Below are positions 34,623 to 44,532 of a stretch of 64,000 bases of DNA, piece after piece; position 1 is the stretch's first letter; every line of letters starts with the position of its first letter. A program made the translations under genes and the position numbers. The notes beneath the pieces were generated by a model. The model saw nothing but the letters and a program-made list of their open reading frames with translations. It made no database searches and was not told the DNA's origin. The stretch covers positions 27,064,001 through 27,128,000 of the forward strand of contig OX463824.1 in NCBI GenBank assembly GCA_949825045.1, given 5' to 3'. This stretch comes from Argyresthia goedartella (taxonomy: Eukaryota; Arthropoda; Insecta; Lepidoptera; Argyresthiidae).

Positions 34623-37600
34623 TCACCCGCCCGGACAGGCCCGAACCTGTCCGTAATCAATAGGATGGCGAGAAAGTATTGCGACCGCTCTCTTGAGGAC
34701 CGAGTCCCCCACCTTGACTTCTGCTGATCGAGGCGTGCCATCCCGACCCGTGTACAAATTGACGATCCGTCCTCGTCTCCATCTCAATGATGGCAGGTTC
34801 GCATCCTTAATCAGCACCAAATCACCGACTTGAGGGGGGCTCGTCCGGTCAGTCCACTTAAGACGCTGCTGCAAGATGTGCAAGTACTCAAGGGACCACC
34901 GTTTCCAAAAATCTTGAGCCATCTGCTGCAACATCTGCCACCTAGTTAACCGACTTAACTTAACATCACCGAATGGGTATTCAGGCAGGGCGTTAAGGGG
35001 CTGATCTATCAGGAAGTGACACGGCGTCAACGCTTCCAAATCATTTGGATCCGAACTGAGCGGGCACAACGGACGCGAGTTCAGTGTCATTTCAATTTTA
35101 CAGAACAGCGTCGCAAGCTCTTCAAAGCGTAGAGGAGTCTCACCGATGATCCTCGTCAGGTGCGACTTAGCCGATTTAACCGCAGCCTCAAAAATTCCTC
35201 CCCAATGAGGACATCCCGGCGGACTGAAAACCCATTCAATCATACGTCGGGAACAAGCCGTACCGATGGCGTCCTGGTTACCGTTCAGGAATTGAGTGAC
35301 CTCCTGCAGATATCGCCTGGCTCCGACAAAATTTGTGCCGTTGTCCGAACGGATTAATGTCGGGAGGCCCCTTCGTGAGACGAACCGATCTAGACATGCG
35401 ATAAATGCCTCTGTAGTGAGGTCACTGACCACCTCCAAGTGGACTGCCTTCGTGGCCAAGCACACGAAGACGCACAGGTATGCCTTCACTAATCTGGCGT
35501 TCCGTAGCTGTGAAGACTTGACCATGAATGGTCCCGCGAAATCCGTTCCGACACCCGCAAAGGGCTGGATTTCGTTAACCCTATCCGAGTGCAAATCGCC
35601 CATCTGGGGCTGGATCGTAGCCGCCTTGGCCCGATAACAAGGCAGGCACCGAAATACGATGCTACGCACTAAGCGTCTTCCCGATAGAATCCAGAACTCG
35701 CGCTGGAGAAACGCCATCAAGGCGTGGCATCCGATATGCCCATTCTGAATGTGTCGATCCTGTATCAACAGTTCGACCAACTTCCCTTTCCTAGGGAGTA
35801 ACAACGGGTGGCGAGCCGCATAAGGCAGGTTGGCATTCCGCAGCCGACCTCCTACCCTCAGCAATCCTTGAGGGTCAATAAACGGGTTGAGCCGAGCCAC
35901 AGCTCCCTTCAGTTGGACGCGTCCGCGTCTCAGAATGTCAAGTTCGGACTTAAAGTGCACCGTCTGCACGTTCCGTATCAATGCGAACAACGCATGGTTC
36001 CGTTCCCGTGGTGTCAGGACCTGTGTCCGCACTCGTTGCGCCTCAGAATTCCGACAATTCCGCGCAAATCGGCAGATCCAGGTGGTCACATTGACCAGCT
36101 TGTCGAGCGAGCTGTACCGTTCCAGCAGGCTGAACTCCTCTTCCGGCTCTGGTTGCGTCGTGCAGACACCGACTGTCAAGGCGCCGTTCGCCGTGGTAAC
36201 GCGTGGACTCATTGGCCAATCCGATTCGGCTTGAGTCAACCATTTTGGATGCCACACAAACCACAAGGGATGTCCAACCAACTCCGGAGCGTGACACCCA
36301 CGAGACGCACAGTCTGCTGGGTTCATCTCCCCTGGAACATGTCTCCAGATTAAGGGAACCTCCGAATTCAGAATCTGCGAAACCCGATTCGCCACAAAAA
36401 TATCCAGCTTGTGAACTGAAGCCTTCAGACAGCATAACATGATCTGGCTGTCCGTCCAAGCGTAGACCGTATCTTCCAACGCTATTGACCCACGAAGAAC
36501 CGTCATCGTATGGTTGAGCAGACGAGTCAGGAGAGCCGCTCCCGAAAGCTCTAACATGGGAATGGTCAGGCGAGTGCGCAACGGCGCAACCTTGCTCTTG
36601 GCCATGACCAACCGCACATCAACCTCCCCCGAGGAGTCGACCGTACGCAGATATACCGCAGCTCCGTAGCCCTTCTCCGAGGCATTGCAAAACCCATGCA
36701 GGGTGGCGGTGTATCGTTTGGTGGGGAACAACCTCCGTGGCAGTGACTTCCGATTGATGCCAGGGAGGGACGAAAAGAACGAGTCCCACTCTGAGCTCAA
36801 TGACCCGCCGATCGGGTCGTCCCATTTCAGCTCAGCAGACCACAATTGCTGCATAAAACACTTGAGCTGAAATGTTACCGGGGTGATCCACCCGTTTGAA
36901 TCAAATGTCCTAGCCACCGTTGAAAGGACGTTCCGTTTCATCCAAACCTTCGGGGAGTCCAACTCGACCCGATACGAAAACATGTCTGACACCGGCTGGT
37001 ACTGGACGCCTAATACCGACAACATATTTGGATTTTCCAAATTTTCAAAAATGTGGGGATCCTGCTGGTAGTCATCCGGAAGACCAGTCAGTAACTCTTG
37101 AGAGTTCGACATCCATTTCCGGAGCTCGTAACCTCCACCCCGTAAGAGCTCAACTAGCTCGTCCCGTCGAGCGAGCGCCTCCTCCACGGAATCTGCATCG
37201 GTACAGATATCGTCCACGTAGAGGTCCTGCTCCAGGATCGCTGCTCCTCTAGGGAAATTTAACCGTTCTCGATCCGCTAACTCCCGCAGAGTGCGAATCG
37301 CCAAATAAGGACTAGACCTTAGCCCGTACGTGTTGGTGTTCAGCTCGTACACCCTGATGGGCTGATCTGGGCTCTCTCGCCACAGTATCAGCTGATACCG
37401 TCTATCGTCAGGGTGAATGACCGTCTGTCTAAACATCATCCGGATGTCAGCTACAAACACAACATTGTGTCGACGGAACCGTGTGATAACATCCGCGATG
37501 TCATGGTTCAACTTCGGCCCTGAATTCAAACACTGGTTCAGGTTCATGCCGTTAGATGTTGATGCCGATCCATCGAACACTACCCGTATTTTGCCCTCCG

Positions 37601-38243
37601 GGGTCCTCAAGACCGCGTGATAGGGCAGGAAGCAGTGGTCTTCACGCTTCCAGTCGATACCCGAAACCGACATGTGGCCGAGCGACTCGTATTCCCGCAT
37701 GAAGTCGACGTACTTCCGCCAGAAAATCCCGTCACGCTTCATGCGTCGTTCCATCGACAGAAGCCGCGTCTCGGCTGCATGGTGTGAACTGCCCAGCGGC
37801 GGGCGATCACTCCGAAATGGAAGACGTGTGAGAAATCGACCTGACCGAAGGCGACCAGTATTGTTCCGATAAAACTGTTCACACTCTTCTTCAACCGGGT
37901 CCAACCGGCGGACCGTAGGTGGTTCCTCCACCTCCCAAAACTTCTGTATCACCTCCGAGAGTACAGAACCGAATAAGGGACTACGAGTCGCTAGGCGTGG
38001 GGCAGCCGGCATGACCGGACCCATTACCGCATGGCCCAGTCTGGTGTTGACCGAAACCAGACCAGTCGCCTGCAACACGTGGACACCTGGCACTAACAGG
38101 TATCCCAAGGCATCGACACCCAATAAAATGTCTACTGGGCCCGAAATATCGAACTCCGGGTCAGCCAGTGACAACCCAGCGACCAACTGTCGCACCGAGG
38201 GCGACAACCGTACGTGAGGGTGTGAGCCCATCACATTAGGCAT
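34623..38243 (-). CDS. pol: BEL/Pao Pol: end of protease, RT, RNase H, integrase
   Basis: An uninterrupted 1206-codon minus-strand frame. Domains in order: protease tail ('ISGPVDILLGVDALGYLLVP'); RT ('AVLRTPEGKIRVVFDGSAST', 'VADIRMMFRQTVIHPDDRRY', catalytic 'QDLYVDDICTD' near residue 345); RNase H ('LHGFCNASEKGYGAAVYL' near 515, 'YAWTDSQIML'); integrase zinc region ('HIQNGHIGCH ... CLPC' near 830); and DDE core ('GVGTDFAGPF', 'LIRSDNGTNFVGA', 'HWGGIFEAAVKSAKSHL' near 895, 965 and 1020). The C-terminal domain ends almost at the 3' LTR. All catalytic residues I can identify are present. It lacks its own upstream start context because it normally follows protease in the same frame. Confidence 0.93.
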   Translation of the reverse strand: MPNVMGSHPHVRLSPSVRQLVAGLSLADPEFDISGPVDILLGVDALGYLLVPGVHVLQATGLVSVNTRLGHAVMGPVMPAAPRLATRSPLFGSVLSEVIQKFWEVEEPPTVRRLDPVEEECEQFYRNNTGRLRSGRFLTRLPFRSDRPPLGSSHHAAETRLLSMERRMKRDGIFWRKYVDFMREYESLGHMSVSGIDWKREDHCFLPYHAVLRTPEGKIRVVFDGSASTSNGMNLNQCLNSGPKLNHDIADVITRFRRHNVVFVADIRMMFRQTVIHPDDRRYQLILWRESPDQPIRVYELNTNTYGLRSSPYLAIRTLRELADRERLNFPRGAAILEQDLYVDDICTDADSVEEALARRDELVELLRGGGYELRKWMSNSQELLTGLPDDYQQDPHIFENLENPNMLSVLGVQYQPVSDMFSYRVELDSPKVWMKRNVLSTVARTFDSNGWITPVTFQLKCFMQQLWSAELKWDDPIGGSLSSEWDSFFSSLPGINRKSLPRRLFPTKRYTATLHGFCNASEKGYGAAVYLRTVDSSGEVDVRLVMAKSKVAPLRTRLTIPMLELSGAALLTRLLNHTMTVLRGSIALEDTVYAWTDSQIMLCCLKASVHKLDIFVANRVSQILNSEVPLIWRHVPGEMNPADCASRGCHAPELVGHPLWFVWHPKWLTQAESDWPMSPRVTTANGALTVGVCTTQPEPEEEFSLLERYSSLDKLVNVTTWICRFARNCRNSEAQRVRTQVLTPRERNHALFALIRNVQTVHFKSELDILRRGRVQLKGAVARLNPFIDPQGLLRVGGRLRNANLPYAARHPLLLPRKGKLVELLIQDRHIQNGHIGCHALMAFLQREFWILSGRRLVRSIVFRCLPCYRAKAATIQPQMGDLHSDRVNEIQPFAGVGTDFAGPFMVKSSQLRNARLVKAYLCVFVCLATKAVHLEVVSDLTTEAFIACLDRFVSRRGLPTLIRSDNGTNFVGARRYLQEVTQFLNGNQDAIGTACSRRMIEWVFSPPGCPHWGGIFEAAVKSAKSHLTRIIGETPLRFEELATLFCKIEMTLNSRPLCPLSSDPNDLEALTPCHFLIDQPLNALPEYPFGDVKLSRLTRWQMLQQMAQDFWKRWSLEYLHILQQRLKWTDRTSPPQVGDLVLIKDANLPSLRWRRGRIVNLYTGRDGTPRSAEVKVGDSVLKRAVAILSRHPIDYGQVRACPGG

Positions 38244-38246
38244 GAC

Positions 38247-38546
38247 TTATGCCGTGACCGTCAGATTCATCGATGAATCCACCCGTGACGAGAGAGTAAT
38301 CCGACATACTCCCTTAACGGAACCGACTTCCGTGTTCCCAATTCCCCGAATGGAATGTGGATACTCCCTTACCGAAATGCCCAACCGTCTTACAAGGTTG
38401 CACGAGACTAAGCACCCCTGGGCCCCCGAGTCCAATAGTACTCGTGCCACACATGATTTGCCGTCCGAACTCCACGCTATCACCGAGGCGGTGGGGAGCA
38501 TGACCGTTTGTGGAGTGGCGGCACCCTGTTAGTGGGCGGCGTGTCC
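38247..38546 (-). pseudogene. BEL/Pao protease segment
   Basis: In the same minus-strand frame as gag, after a second stop (TAA at 38529-38531), the reading 'TASVIAWSSDGKSCVARVLL' continues into 'DSGAQGCLV', the DSG/A active site of the retropepsin-like protease. 'GISVREYPHSIRGIGNTEVG' follows. TAA at 38247-38249 then cuts the domain before it joins RT. The stops on both sides isolate it, so processing of the polyprotein could not occur from this copy without suppression. Confidence 0.85.
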
Positions 38547-40364
38547 CTAGCGGGAACCTCCGCGGGATCCGAACCCGCTGGGACCCCCGTCGGCCTGGTA
38601 ACTCGGCTGCTTATATGCCACCGGTGGCATATCAGACCGTATGTACATCAGGGGGTCCCAACCCGCATAATAGGCCCCTCGCTGTCCCGGTACCCGACCA
38701 TACCGGACTGTGAACGGTGTGCCCGGTGGCCACCGTGGATGGAGGGGGGAGAGCGGATCCAACCTGGGGCGCTCTAGGAATGGGGGCGACATCCGACTGC
38801 TCGCCTCCCTGTTCGCCTCCCAGAGCGACGGGCAGGGTGGCGCAGAAGGTGGTGGGCTCCCAGCCTTTGCGCCACTCATAGGTGCCATCTGACACCCGCC
38901 CGTAACACGCGGTGAGCCAGCGGCCCGAAGTCCTCGCTGGCCCTGGACAGTGGCGACCGAACCCCGGCTATCCCGCCTGTTACCCCAACCGCTGCCCCCT
39001 TCCCCTCGGGGGGGGGGGTCCCGTCCGCGGGTACCCCAGTCACCCCGTTGGTGACTCCCGTTGCCCGGAGGGGGACTGGGTCCGGCCCTGGTTGGGCCCT
39101 GTGACCGACCAACCTGAGTCCGGCCCTGGTGAGCGTCCGAAGGGCCTGACCGGTTCAGGCACAACACGATGTGGTGCTTGCCACCGCAGCACCCACAGGG
39201 GAACGCCCGTGAGCACTCGCTCAGCGGGTGCGGCCCCAAACAACCGAAACACAATCGGTGGCGGAAGACCACCTTCCTGCGGGCAGCCACCCCGAGCACC
39301 TTAAAGTTGGCGCAACTGGTCACTTCATGACCGGCACTGTCGCAGTGCACACAGCCGTCACCCGACGGCGCGGCACTCAAAACGCCAAATTGTTTTGACC
39401 GACCACCCCCCCGTGGGGGTGGGGGGCGCGGCCCCTCCCGCATCCGCGCGGGTAGGCGCTGCACACTGGCCTCCGAATCCAATGTGTCGCATCGCCTGCA
39501 TTCACCCTCCAAAAAATCCGTTAATTGGACGAGCGTGGGCAGTTCCGAACTACTGCCCCCATGCAGCTGTTCAAACCGACTTTGAACAGCTGCAGGCAAC
39601 CGTGACAAAACCATATACAATACAATATATGACCATTGGTCTACCGGCAGACCAAGGTTCTGAAGGGCCTTAGTGGCCACCAGCACAGGGTTGAGCACCT
39701 GTACCCGGATGTCAACATCCCGGGTTACTCTTGGTATGCTAAACAGCTTCCCCAGCTGCGCAACAACCAACCGCCGTTTGTGTTGGTAGCGGTCAAACAA
39801 TTTGACCCGGGCAATCTCATAATTGCCCGCCGTGACCGTTAGGTGACCGACCAACTCCTTCGGTTCACCCCGCAGTGCCATCAATAGTTGGGCCAACTTG
39901 TGGGCGATGTCCAGGTCGTCCCGACCGTGGACCAGACTATCGAATAAATTGATGAATGCCGGCCACTCATCAATTGCCCCACCGAAGGCCGGAATCTCCA
40001 GGTGTGGCAGCCGTCCAACAACACCCTTAGGGGGCGGGTCTCCCCTACCCTCCCCGCGGTCATCCCGACGCGACCGCTTAACTTTTTCGGCGCGACGCTC
40101 GATGTCGCCCAAGCACTCCATCGCTTGGTCAGCATCCGCGCAGAGCTGCTTCACTGCAGCCACTGAGGCCTCATCCGTAAGCCCGAGGGCTTCAGCCTCC
40201 GCAGCCAGCCGACACACCTTCCCGACGCGTGTCATTGCGTCCTCCACACGCTTGAGCAGGACATCGTCCATGTCAGGTCGCTCCACATACTTGTGAGTAT
40301 GGGCGAGCCATCTCATCTCCTCACGGACACCATACCGCAGTACCGTCAAGGGCGAAGGTGCCAT
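38547..40364 (-). CDS. gag: BEL/Pao Gag
   Basis: 605 codons from ATG at 40364. It has an N-terminal helical region; a DUF1759-type capsid region around residues 115-290 ('LPHLEIPAFGGAIDEWPAFI', 'LVHGRDDLDIAHKLAQLLMA', 'ALRGEPKELVGHL'); a basic Pro-rich linker; and three Cys/His knuckles at about residues 335-400 ('CVHCDSAGHEVTSC', 'CFGCLGPHPLSEC', 'CGCCGGKHHIVLC'). It then continues as a Gly/Arg/Pro-rich tail. Gag would form the particle and bind element RNA. The frame ends at TAG (38547-38549); the protease continues in the same frame. In many BEL elements gag and pol are one frame, so this stop is either a mutation or a boundary requiring readthrough. Confidence 0.9.
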   Translation of the reverse strand: MAPSPLTVLRYGVREEMRWLAHTHKYVERPDMDDVLLKRVEDAMTRVGKVCRLAAEAEALGLTDEASVAAVKQLCADADQAMECLGDIERRAEKVKRSRRDDRGEGRGDPPPKGVVGRLPHLEIPAFGGAIDEWPAFINLFDSLVHGRDDLDIAHKLAQLLMALRGEPKELVGHLTVTAGNYEIARVKLFDRYQHKRRLVVAQLGKLFSIPRVTRDVDIRVQVLNPVLVATKALQNLGLPVDQWSYIVLYMVLSRLPAAVQSRFEQLHGGSSSELPTLVQLTDFLEGECRRCDTLDSEASVQRLPARMREGPRPPPPRGGGRSKQFGVLSAAPSGDGCVHCDSAGHEVTSCANFKVLGVAARRKVVFRHRLCFGCLGPHPLSECSRAFPCGCCGGKHHIVLCLNRSGPSDAHQGRTQVGRSQGPTRAGPSPPPGNGSHQRGDWGTRGRDPPPRGEGGSGWGNRRDSRGSVATVQGQRGLRAAGSPRVTGGCQMAPMSGAKAGSPPPSAPPCPSLWEANREASSRMSPPFLERPRLDPLSPLHPRWPPGTPFTVRYGRVPGQRGAYYAGWDPLMYIRSDMPPVAYKQPSYQADGGPSGFGSRGGSR

Positions 40365-40378
40365 GGTTACCGATTTAA

Positions 40379-41035
40379 TTGTTTCTGGTCCTATGCTTCA
40401 CTACCGAACTAAGCACAGCCAGATACCAGCACTTGCCCGTCAGCGCTGGGCACAGAAATTAAGACTAAGTTGTAAAAACCAAGGCAACCACTAAAACAAT
40501 TAAATCCTAAACAATATTTAATATGGTCGCCCTGTGGACATACACCTTATAATATACATTTTAAATCAATTAGAGAATGCCACCATATGGTACAATACAA
40601 ATAACACAAAAAAGGTTATTATAAAAAAAACTATTTTTCTAGAAGTGGCCCCTCCGATATGACCCACACTTCTTTTGAGGTCAGCAAAATCAGCTTAATA
40701 CCCCTTAAATAGCCCGACCCTGCTCTGTAAACCGACATAACACTGCAGTACTATAGAACCCGACGTTCTACCGCAAGTAATACAATCTAGTTACTTCGCA
40801 GAACGACTGTTCAATCTTTTATGCGCACAAATAGTAGTTTCCGACTACCAATTTATAATAATTGTGAACTAATTGACACTTATACTTTCACTAACCGAAA
40901 ATGAACTTTAATTGTGGTACCGACCACAGACTCATTGCCGACTTGAGCCAATCTGAGATATTCTTTTCTCCCAACTACAATGTGGCAACAAAACAACCCT
41001 AGAACCGTCCGTGAATCGGTGATTTCCCACTAGGA
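40379..41035 (-). other. BEL 5' leader
   Basis: AT-rich, non-coding sequence between primer-binding site and gag start, presumably holding packaging signals; none can be named. Confidence 0.6.
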
Positions 41036-41053
41036 AAACCGCGCCTGCTACCA
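41036..41053 (-). promoter_or_regulatory. BEL primer-binding site (candidate)
   Basis: On the minus strand, three bases after the 5' LTR, 'tggtagcaggcgcgg' has the TGG start expected for pairing with a tRNA CCA end. The tRNA species is not identified. Confidence 0.65.
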
Positions 41054-41056
41054 AAA

Positions 41057-41621
41057 TGATTAATTTCCACGCCTACCGAACGGCGTGGAATCCTGAGGGG
41101 GCTGGGTTTTTGCCAGCACGGGAGAAAAGAAGTGAATGAATTGTTACTGACCTTTGTCGTCGCAGACCGGAGATCGAAGGCTCGATTCGAGACACGAATG
41201 CGGGATAGGAGACAGTTTTGGGATAGGATTGGGACCGAACCTTGCCGTCGCTGCCCGACGCTGTTGCCGGCGTGCTGCTGCCGACACGTGGAGTCGCCGT
41301 TCGATACGACGATGTCCAATCAACACGGATCTCTTAACCGCTGACGCGAATCTACTTATTTCCCGACGACGTGGTAGATTTACACTCCGACCAGGCCCGA
41401 CGCCTGTATTACAATTGGTACACCGAAATACCATCAATGGCTCGATGCCTGAGCAGACATGTTTGTTCTCCCGACGAGAAAAGAAAAGATAACCTCCAAT
41501 TTTTTCCTCTCGTTGGTACGAGTGACAGCTGCGGTCCGTTTCCGCTTAGTGATGTCCCGATTACTCGCGGTCGATCCGCGCAACAAAAAACCGGTGCGTT
41601 CCGAAGCATAAATATTAAACA
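41057..41621 (-). repeat. BEL 5' LTR
   Basis: Direct repeat of 34053-34621 with the same termini. It should carry the element promoter; no individual box is assigned. Confidence 0.95.
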
Positions 41622-41626
41622 ACTGG
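41622..41626. repeat. BEL target-site duplication, right (ACTGG)
   Basis: Pentamer directly after the LTR; identical to 34048-34052. Confidence 0.9.
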
Positions 41627-42775
41627 CATACAATAATTGGCTAAATCGGCTCAATTTGAACACAAACGTCGGTGAAACAAAAATGTTGCATTTCCGCAAT
41701 TATAACACTCATGTGCCTCATTATTAATATATTAAATACAATAACACTAAAATAAAGTTCCTAACTCATGCCAAATTTCTAGGCATTTACACAAACTGCA
41801 ACCTTGACTGGAAGAAACAGGTGGAAGTAATTGTAGGAAAACTAAGTTGTTTTTGTTATGCCTTGCGATCCTTGGTCAAAAATTCATCAAAGGAAACCGC
41901 CTTGGAGGCTTTCTTTGCTTTTTTTCAATCCAGGGTATATGGATTGGCTGTGTGGGGGAATAGCATTGATATCAAAAAGATCTTCGTCCTACATAAGATG
42001 GCTGTATGCATCATAAATGGAATTAATTCAAACGTGGAATCCTTTAGATCGTCGTTTTAAGAGCTAAAACTTCATACCCGTGTGGCTCTCTAATATACCT
42101 CAATTGCAGGTATTTTAGCAAAGCGAGTATATGTCACTGTTCTGCTAAACGGAACCTCCAATTGGAACCTTTATCTTTCATGAAGCCGACTACTTGCACC
42201 TGGAGCTCTCTGTGGTTTTTTTTCTGGGAAGCGTCTTACCAATTTACAAAGCTCGATGACATACTGTATAATAAGCTCCCAAATAATATAAAATTGAGAG
42301 GCTGTAGGTTACTCTATAAACTAAAACTATATTTGATTCAGATGACTCCCTATGACTTGTGTGAATATTACTCTTATGATAGCTAGTTATTTAATGCGAG
42401 CCAGCTGTTTTCTATAGTTTTAAGACATATGGTAATTTTGACATGTTATTTCATTATTATTTATTTTATTAAATCAAATTATTATTGCTGTTATAGTATG
42501 ACATAAAAAAATAATTTATTATTGCCAAGTGCGGTGTAAATGATTGTCTGTATATTTGGGTGCTATGTAATGGTGATTGACTGTTATGTACCTATAACGT
42601 ACAACGCTTTGAATTAATTTGAATTGAGATTATGTAATATCTTGTGACTTTAAAACTTAATCTTAATACCTACTTTGCTACACCCAATAGGGTAAAATTA
42701 CATTGGTACCAAATTTATTTTTTATAACACCTTGTATAACATGTAATTCATTGCAATAAAGTACTTGAATACTTG
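41627..42775 (+). pseudogene. LINE RT relic, right half and 3' end
   Basis: Continues the RT broken by BEL: 'AYNNWLNRLNLNTNVGETKM', 'AKFLGIYTNCNLDWKKQVE', 'AFFAFFQSRVYGLAVWGNS' and 'IFVLHKMAVCIINGI', then, after stops and frame changes, a C-terminus 'DDILYNKLPNNIKLRG' near 42255-42300. The 3' UTR ends 'gcaataaagtac' with tail (TTGAATAC)n at about 42757-42780. It is a CR1/Jockey-group RT. Several stops make it inactive independently of the BEL insertion. Confidence 0.82.
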
Positions 42776-43513
42776 AATACAAATTATTCTCCCAACTCTT
42801 GAAGTAATTGGGTATCGGTCTATGTTAATACAAATGTTGATAACAGAATTGTGTCATTTGTGCATAATATACCGCCATTTGACTCAACGTGTTTTGTTAT
42901 GACTTCACATCCCAATGTTTACCTACAACTGACGAACAAGGCGAGCGTTTTGTCAACTCAAAAAAAGTATATAAACTGACGAGCAATGAAAAAGTTCCAG
43001 TGACAAAGCACCAAATTACCATTAAACGGGAAAGGCTAGCTTAATGACGCCGTCTGCAATATTGAAGTACATTTAACAGCGCATCAGAATATTACCAATT
43101 GAAAACGTAAATATTGTGTTAAAATTTTAAATTAAATGTTTTAAAAAATTGGATGGGTGTTTGTCGGCATTTTGTGGGTGGAACTTTTTCATTGTTCTCC
43201 AGTATATTATTACTGCCTAGTCCAATAGCGAATTCGGAAAATTAAGTGGTCGATCGCGAGGAAGTAACTAGCAGTAAATTGCGACGCATCACTTGCCGGC
43301 GGAGTTCTCGATTTATGTAACAACTTGCATTGCGAGCCGGAGATGTATTGTGTCCGCTACTGCTGCGGACATGTCCGCCTTGTGATATTTACTGCCGCTA
43401 CTTGTATTGAGAATTGGGTTCGATCGTCTCGTAAGACCAGTGGGATATTTCGATAAGTGACAAGTTACAATTTCGAGCCTGGCGTGTTGCATGCAATAAT
43501 GGGATAGTTTTGA
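42776..43513. other. No feature recognised
   Basis: The words 'gtatataaactgacgagcaatgaaaaagttcc' (split 42968-43000) and the partially inverted 'ggaactttttcattgttctcc' near 43180-43200 suggest a small TIR element at about 42975-43205. Otherwise nothing is recognised. Confidence 0.4.
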
Positions 43514-43568
43514 CAAGTTGTCATGAATCAAGATGTAAAATTGTTACATCTTGATTCATGACAACTTG
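43514..43568. repeat. Perfect palindrome, 25-bp arms, 5-nt spacer
   Basis: Left arm 43514-43538 (begins 'caagttgtcatgaat') is the exact reverse complement of 43544-43568; the spacer is 'aattg'. It would form a strong cruciform or RNA hairpin. It lies between unassigned DNA and the Copia relic. Confidence 0.95.
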
Positions 43569-43884
43569 GATCACTTTCGGTAAAATTGACAAACCACAAG
43601 CCACAAAAAATAAACTCCTGTTTAACTTTCTTTTTTTTTTTATCTTATTTATTTTATAAGCCATACATCTTATGATTAAGTCAGCTTAAAAATAATTAAC
43701 AAAGTTACAGTGCTTACAGTATTACTTTAACAAAAGAAAATAACATTAAATAAATCTAAAATTGGTTAGTTACATAAGTATTTTGTAGTGTTCCCATCTG
43801 AGATTCAAAGAGGTTATCAAGAAACTTAAGAATCTGTTACTATACTCGACAGTGAACTCTGAGCTTAGAATTCGATGGAAAAGG
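43569..43884. other. Flank of the Copia relic
   Basis: Contains a T-rich run at 43628-43640. The left edge of the Copia gag fragment could extend into 43745-43884, but no certain motif was read. Confidence 0.4.
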
Positions 43885-44199
43885 AAGAGAAGATCCCCCT
43901 CAGAGCACCGAGTTTCTTCGAGGAGGTCCAGCCTTGGCTGTCATCAAAGCCTGCTCCAAATTATCCCAGACTTCCTTGCATGTAGTTGCGCTCTGCACGT
44001 GTACATAGTTGATCGGGTCTAATAGTAATATGAGCTTTGACTTAGCTTTTGTTTCCTTCTTGGTGTCTGTATTTGTACCAATGACGCAATCCCACAATTC
44101 TTCAAGCTCAAAAAATGCTTGCACGGCAAATTTCCAACTCGCGTAGTTTTCTCTTCCGACAAGGCGATCAATATGAAAACTGTTGTGGCTTGAAGACAT
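43885..44199 (-). pseudogene. Copia Gag, N-terminal fragment
   Basis: Minus-strand frame from ATG 44199: 'FHIDRLVGRENYASWKFAVQ', 'AFFELEELWDCVIGT', 'KAKSKLILLLDPINYVHVQS' and 'TCKEVWDNLEQAL', the standard start of Copia Gag (UBN2-type region), which assembles the particle. After about 90 codons the frame degrades near 43900 and no zinc knuckle follows. It begins about 175 bp downstream of the primer-binding site, as expected for a Copia leader. Confidence 0.85.
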
Positions 44200-44374
44200 T
44201 TTTGCGTGGAAAAAAATATTTCGATAAACATATGACAGAATACACCACTGCCGTTCCAGAAAATTTATACGTCAAGTTCAAATCGTATTTATAACCGAAC
44301 ACAAAATTTACGCTGGCCAAATTTTCTTGTTCTCACTGCGTTTATATTTCCGGACTCTATCCGTTATCAACCAC

Positions 44375-44386
44375 GCTCTGCTACCA
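44375..44386 (-). promoter_or_regulatory. Copia primer-binding site, tRNA-iMet-like
   Basis: Minus strand 'tggtagcagagc' immediately after the LTR end. These 12 bases are complementary to the 3' end of eukaryotic initiator tRNA-Met (…gctctgctacca), a primer used by Copia-type elements. Confidence 0.8.
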
Positions 44387-44532
44387 TGATAGATTTGGAA
44401 GATAATAAGAGTTGAAATAAAACGTGAACGTAAAGCACAAACGTATTCTTTGTATTGAAGTCAACAAACATGTCACATATGGTTGCTAAGACAATAAGCC
44501 TAACAAGAAGGTTGCGTTCTTAATGTCCAACA
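44387..44532 (-). repeat. Copia LTR, single copy, 146 bp
   Basis: On the minus strand it starts 'tgttggacattaagaacgc', right after the purine tract 'ctgtagggag', and ends '...ccaaatctatca', right before the primer-binding site. TG...CA ends and both neighbours define it precisely. No second LTR is present in the window. Confidence 0.88.

Larger units (their letters stand above)
34053..41621 (-). mobile_element. BEL/Pao LTR retrotransposon, structurally complete
   Basis: 7569 bp between identical ACTGG duplications. Two LTRs (34053-34621, 569 bp; 41057-41621, 565 bp) are in direct orientation, and the element reads on the minus strand, so the right LTR is its 5' LTR. Order on the minus strand: 5' LTR, primer-binding site, ~680-bp leader, gag, protease, RT, RNase H, integrase, 3' LTR. 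The three coding blocks lie in one frame but are separated by three stop codons. The LTRs differ by about eight substitutions plus a few small indels clustered near one end, so the insertion is fairly recent. It is GC-rich relative to its surroundings. Confidence 0.95.

Noticed and set aside
34135..34727. Plus- and minus-strand frames of about 100-118 codons in the left LTR, repeated at 41132-41727.
   Set aside because: They occur in both LTRs because the LTRs are duplicates; no recognisable product and overlapping frames on both strands.
35160..36825. Several plus-strand open frames of 60-180 codons across the BEL Pol region, and similar ones at 38242-40296.
   Set aside because: They are mirror frames of the GC-rich minus-strand BEL gag and pol, with no domain of their own.
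43514..43568. A microRNA precursor.
   Set aside because: A 55-nt perfect hairpin with a 5-nt loop lacks the bulges and loop size typical of animal pre-miRNAs; no supporting evidence.
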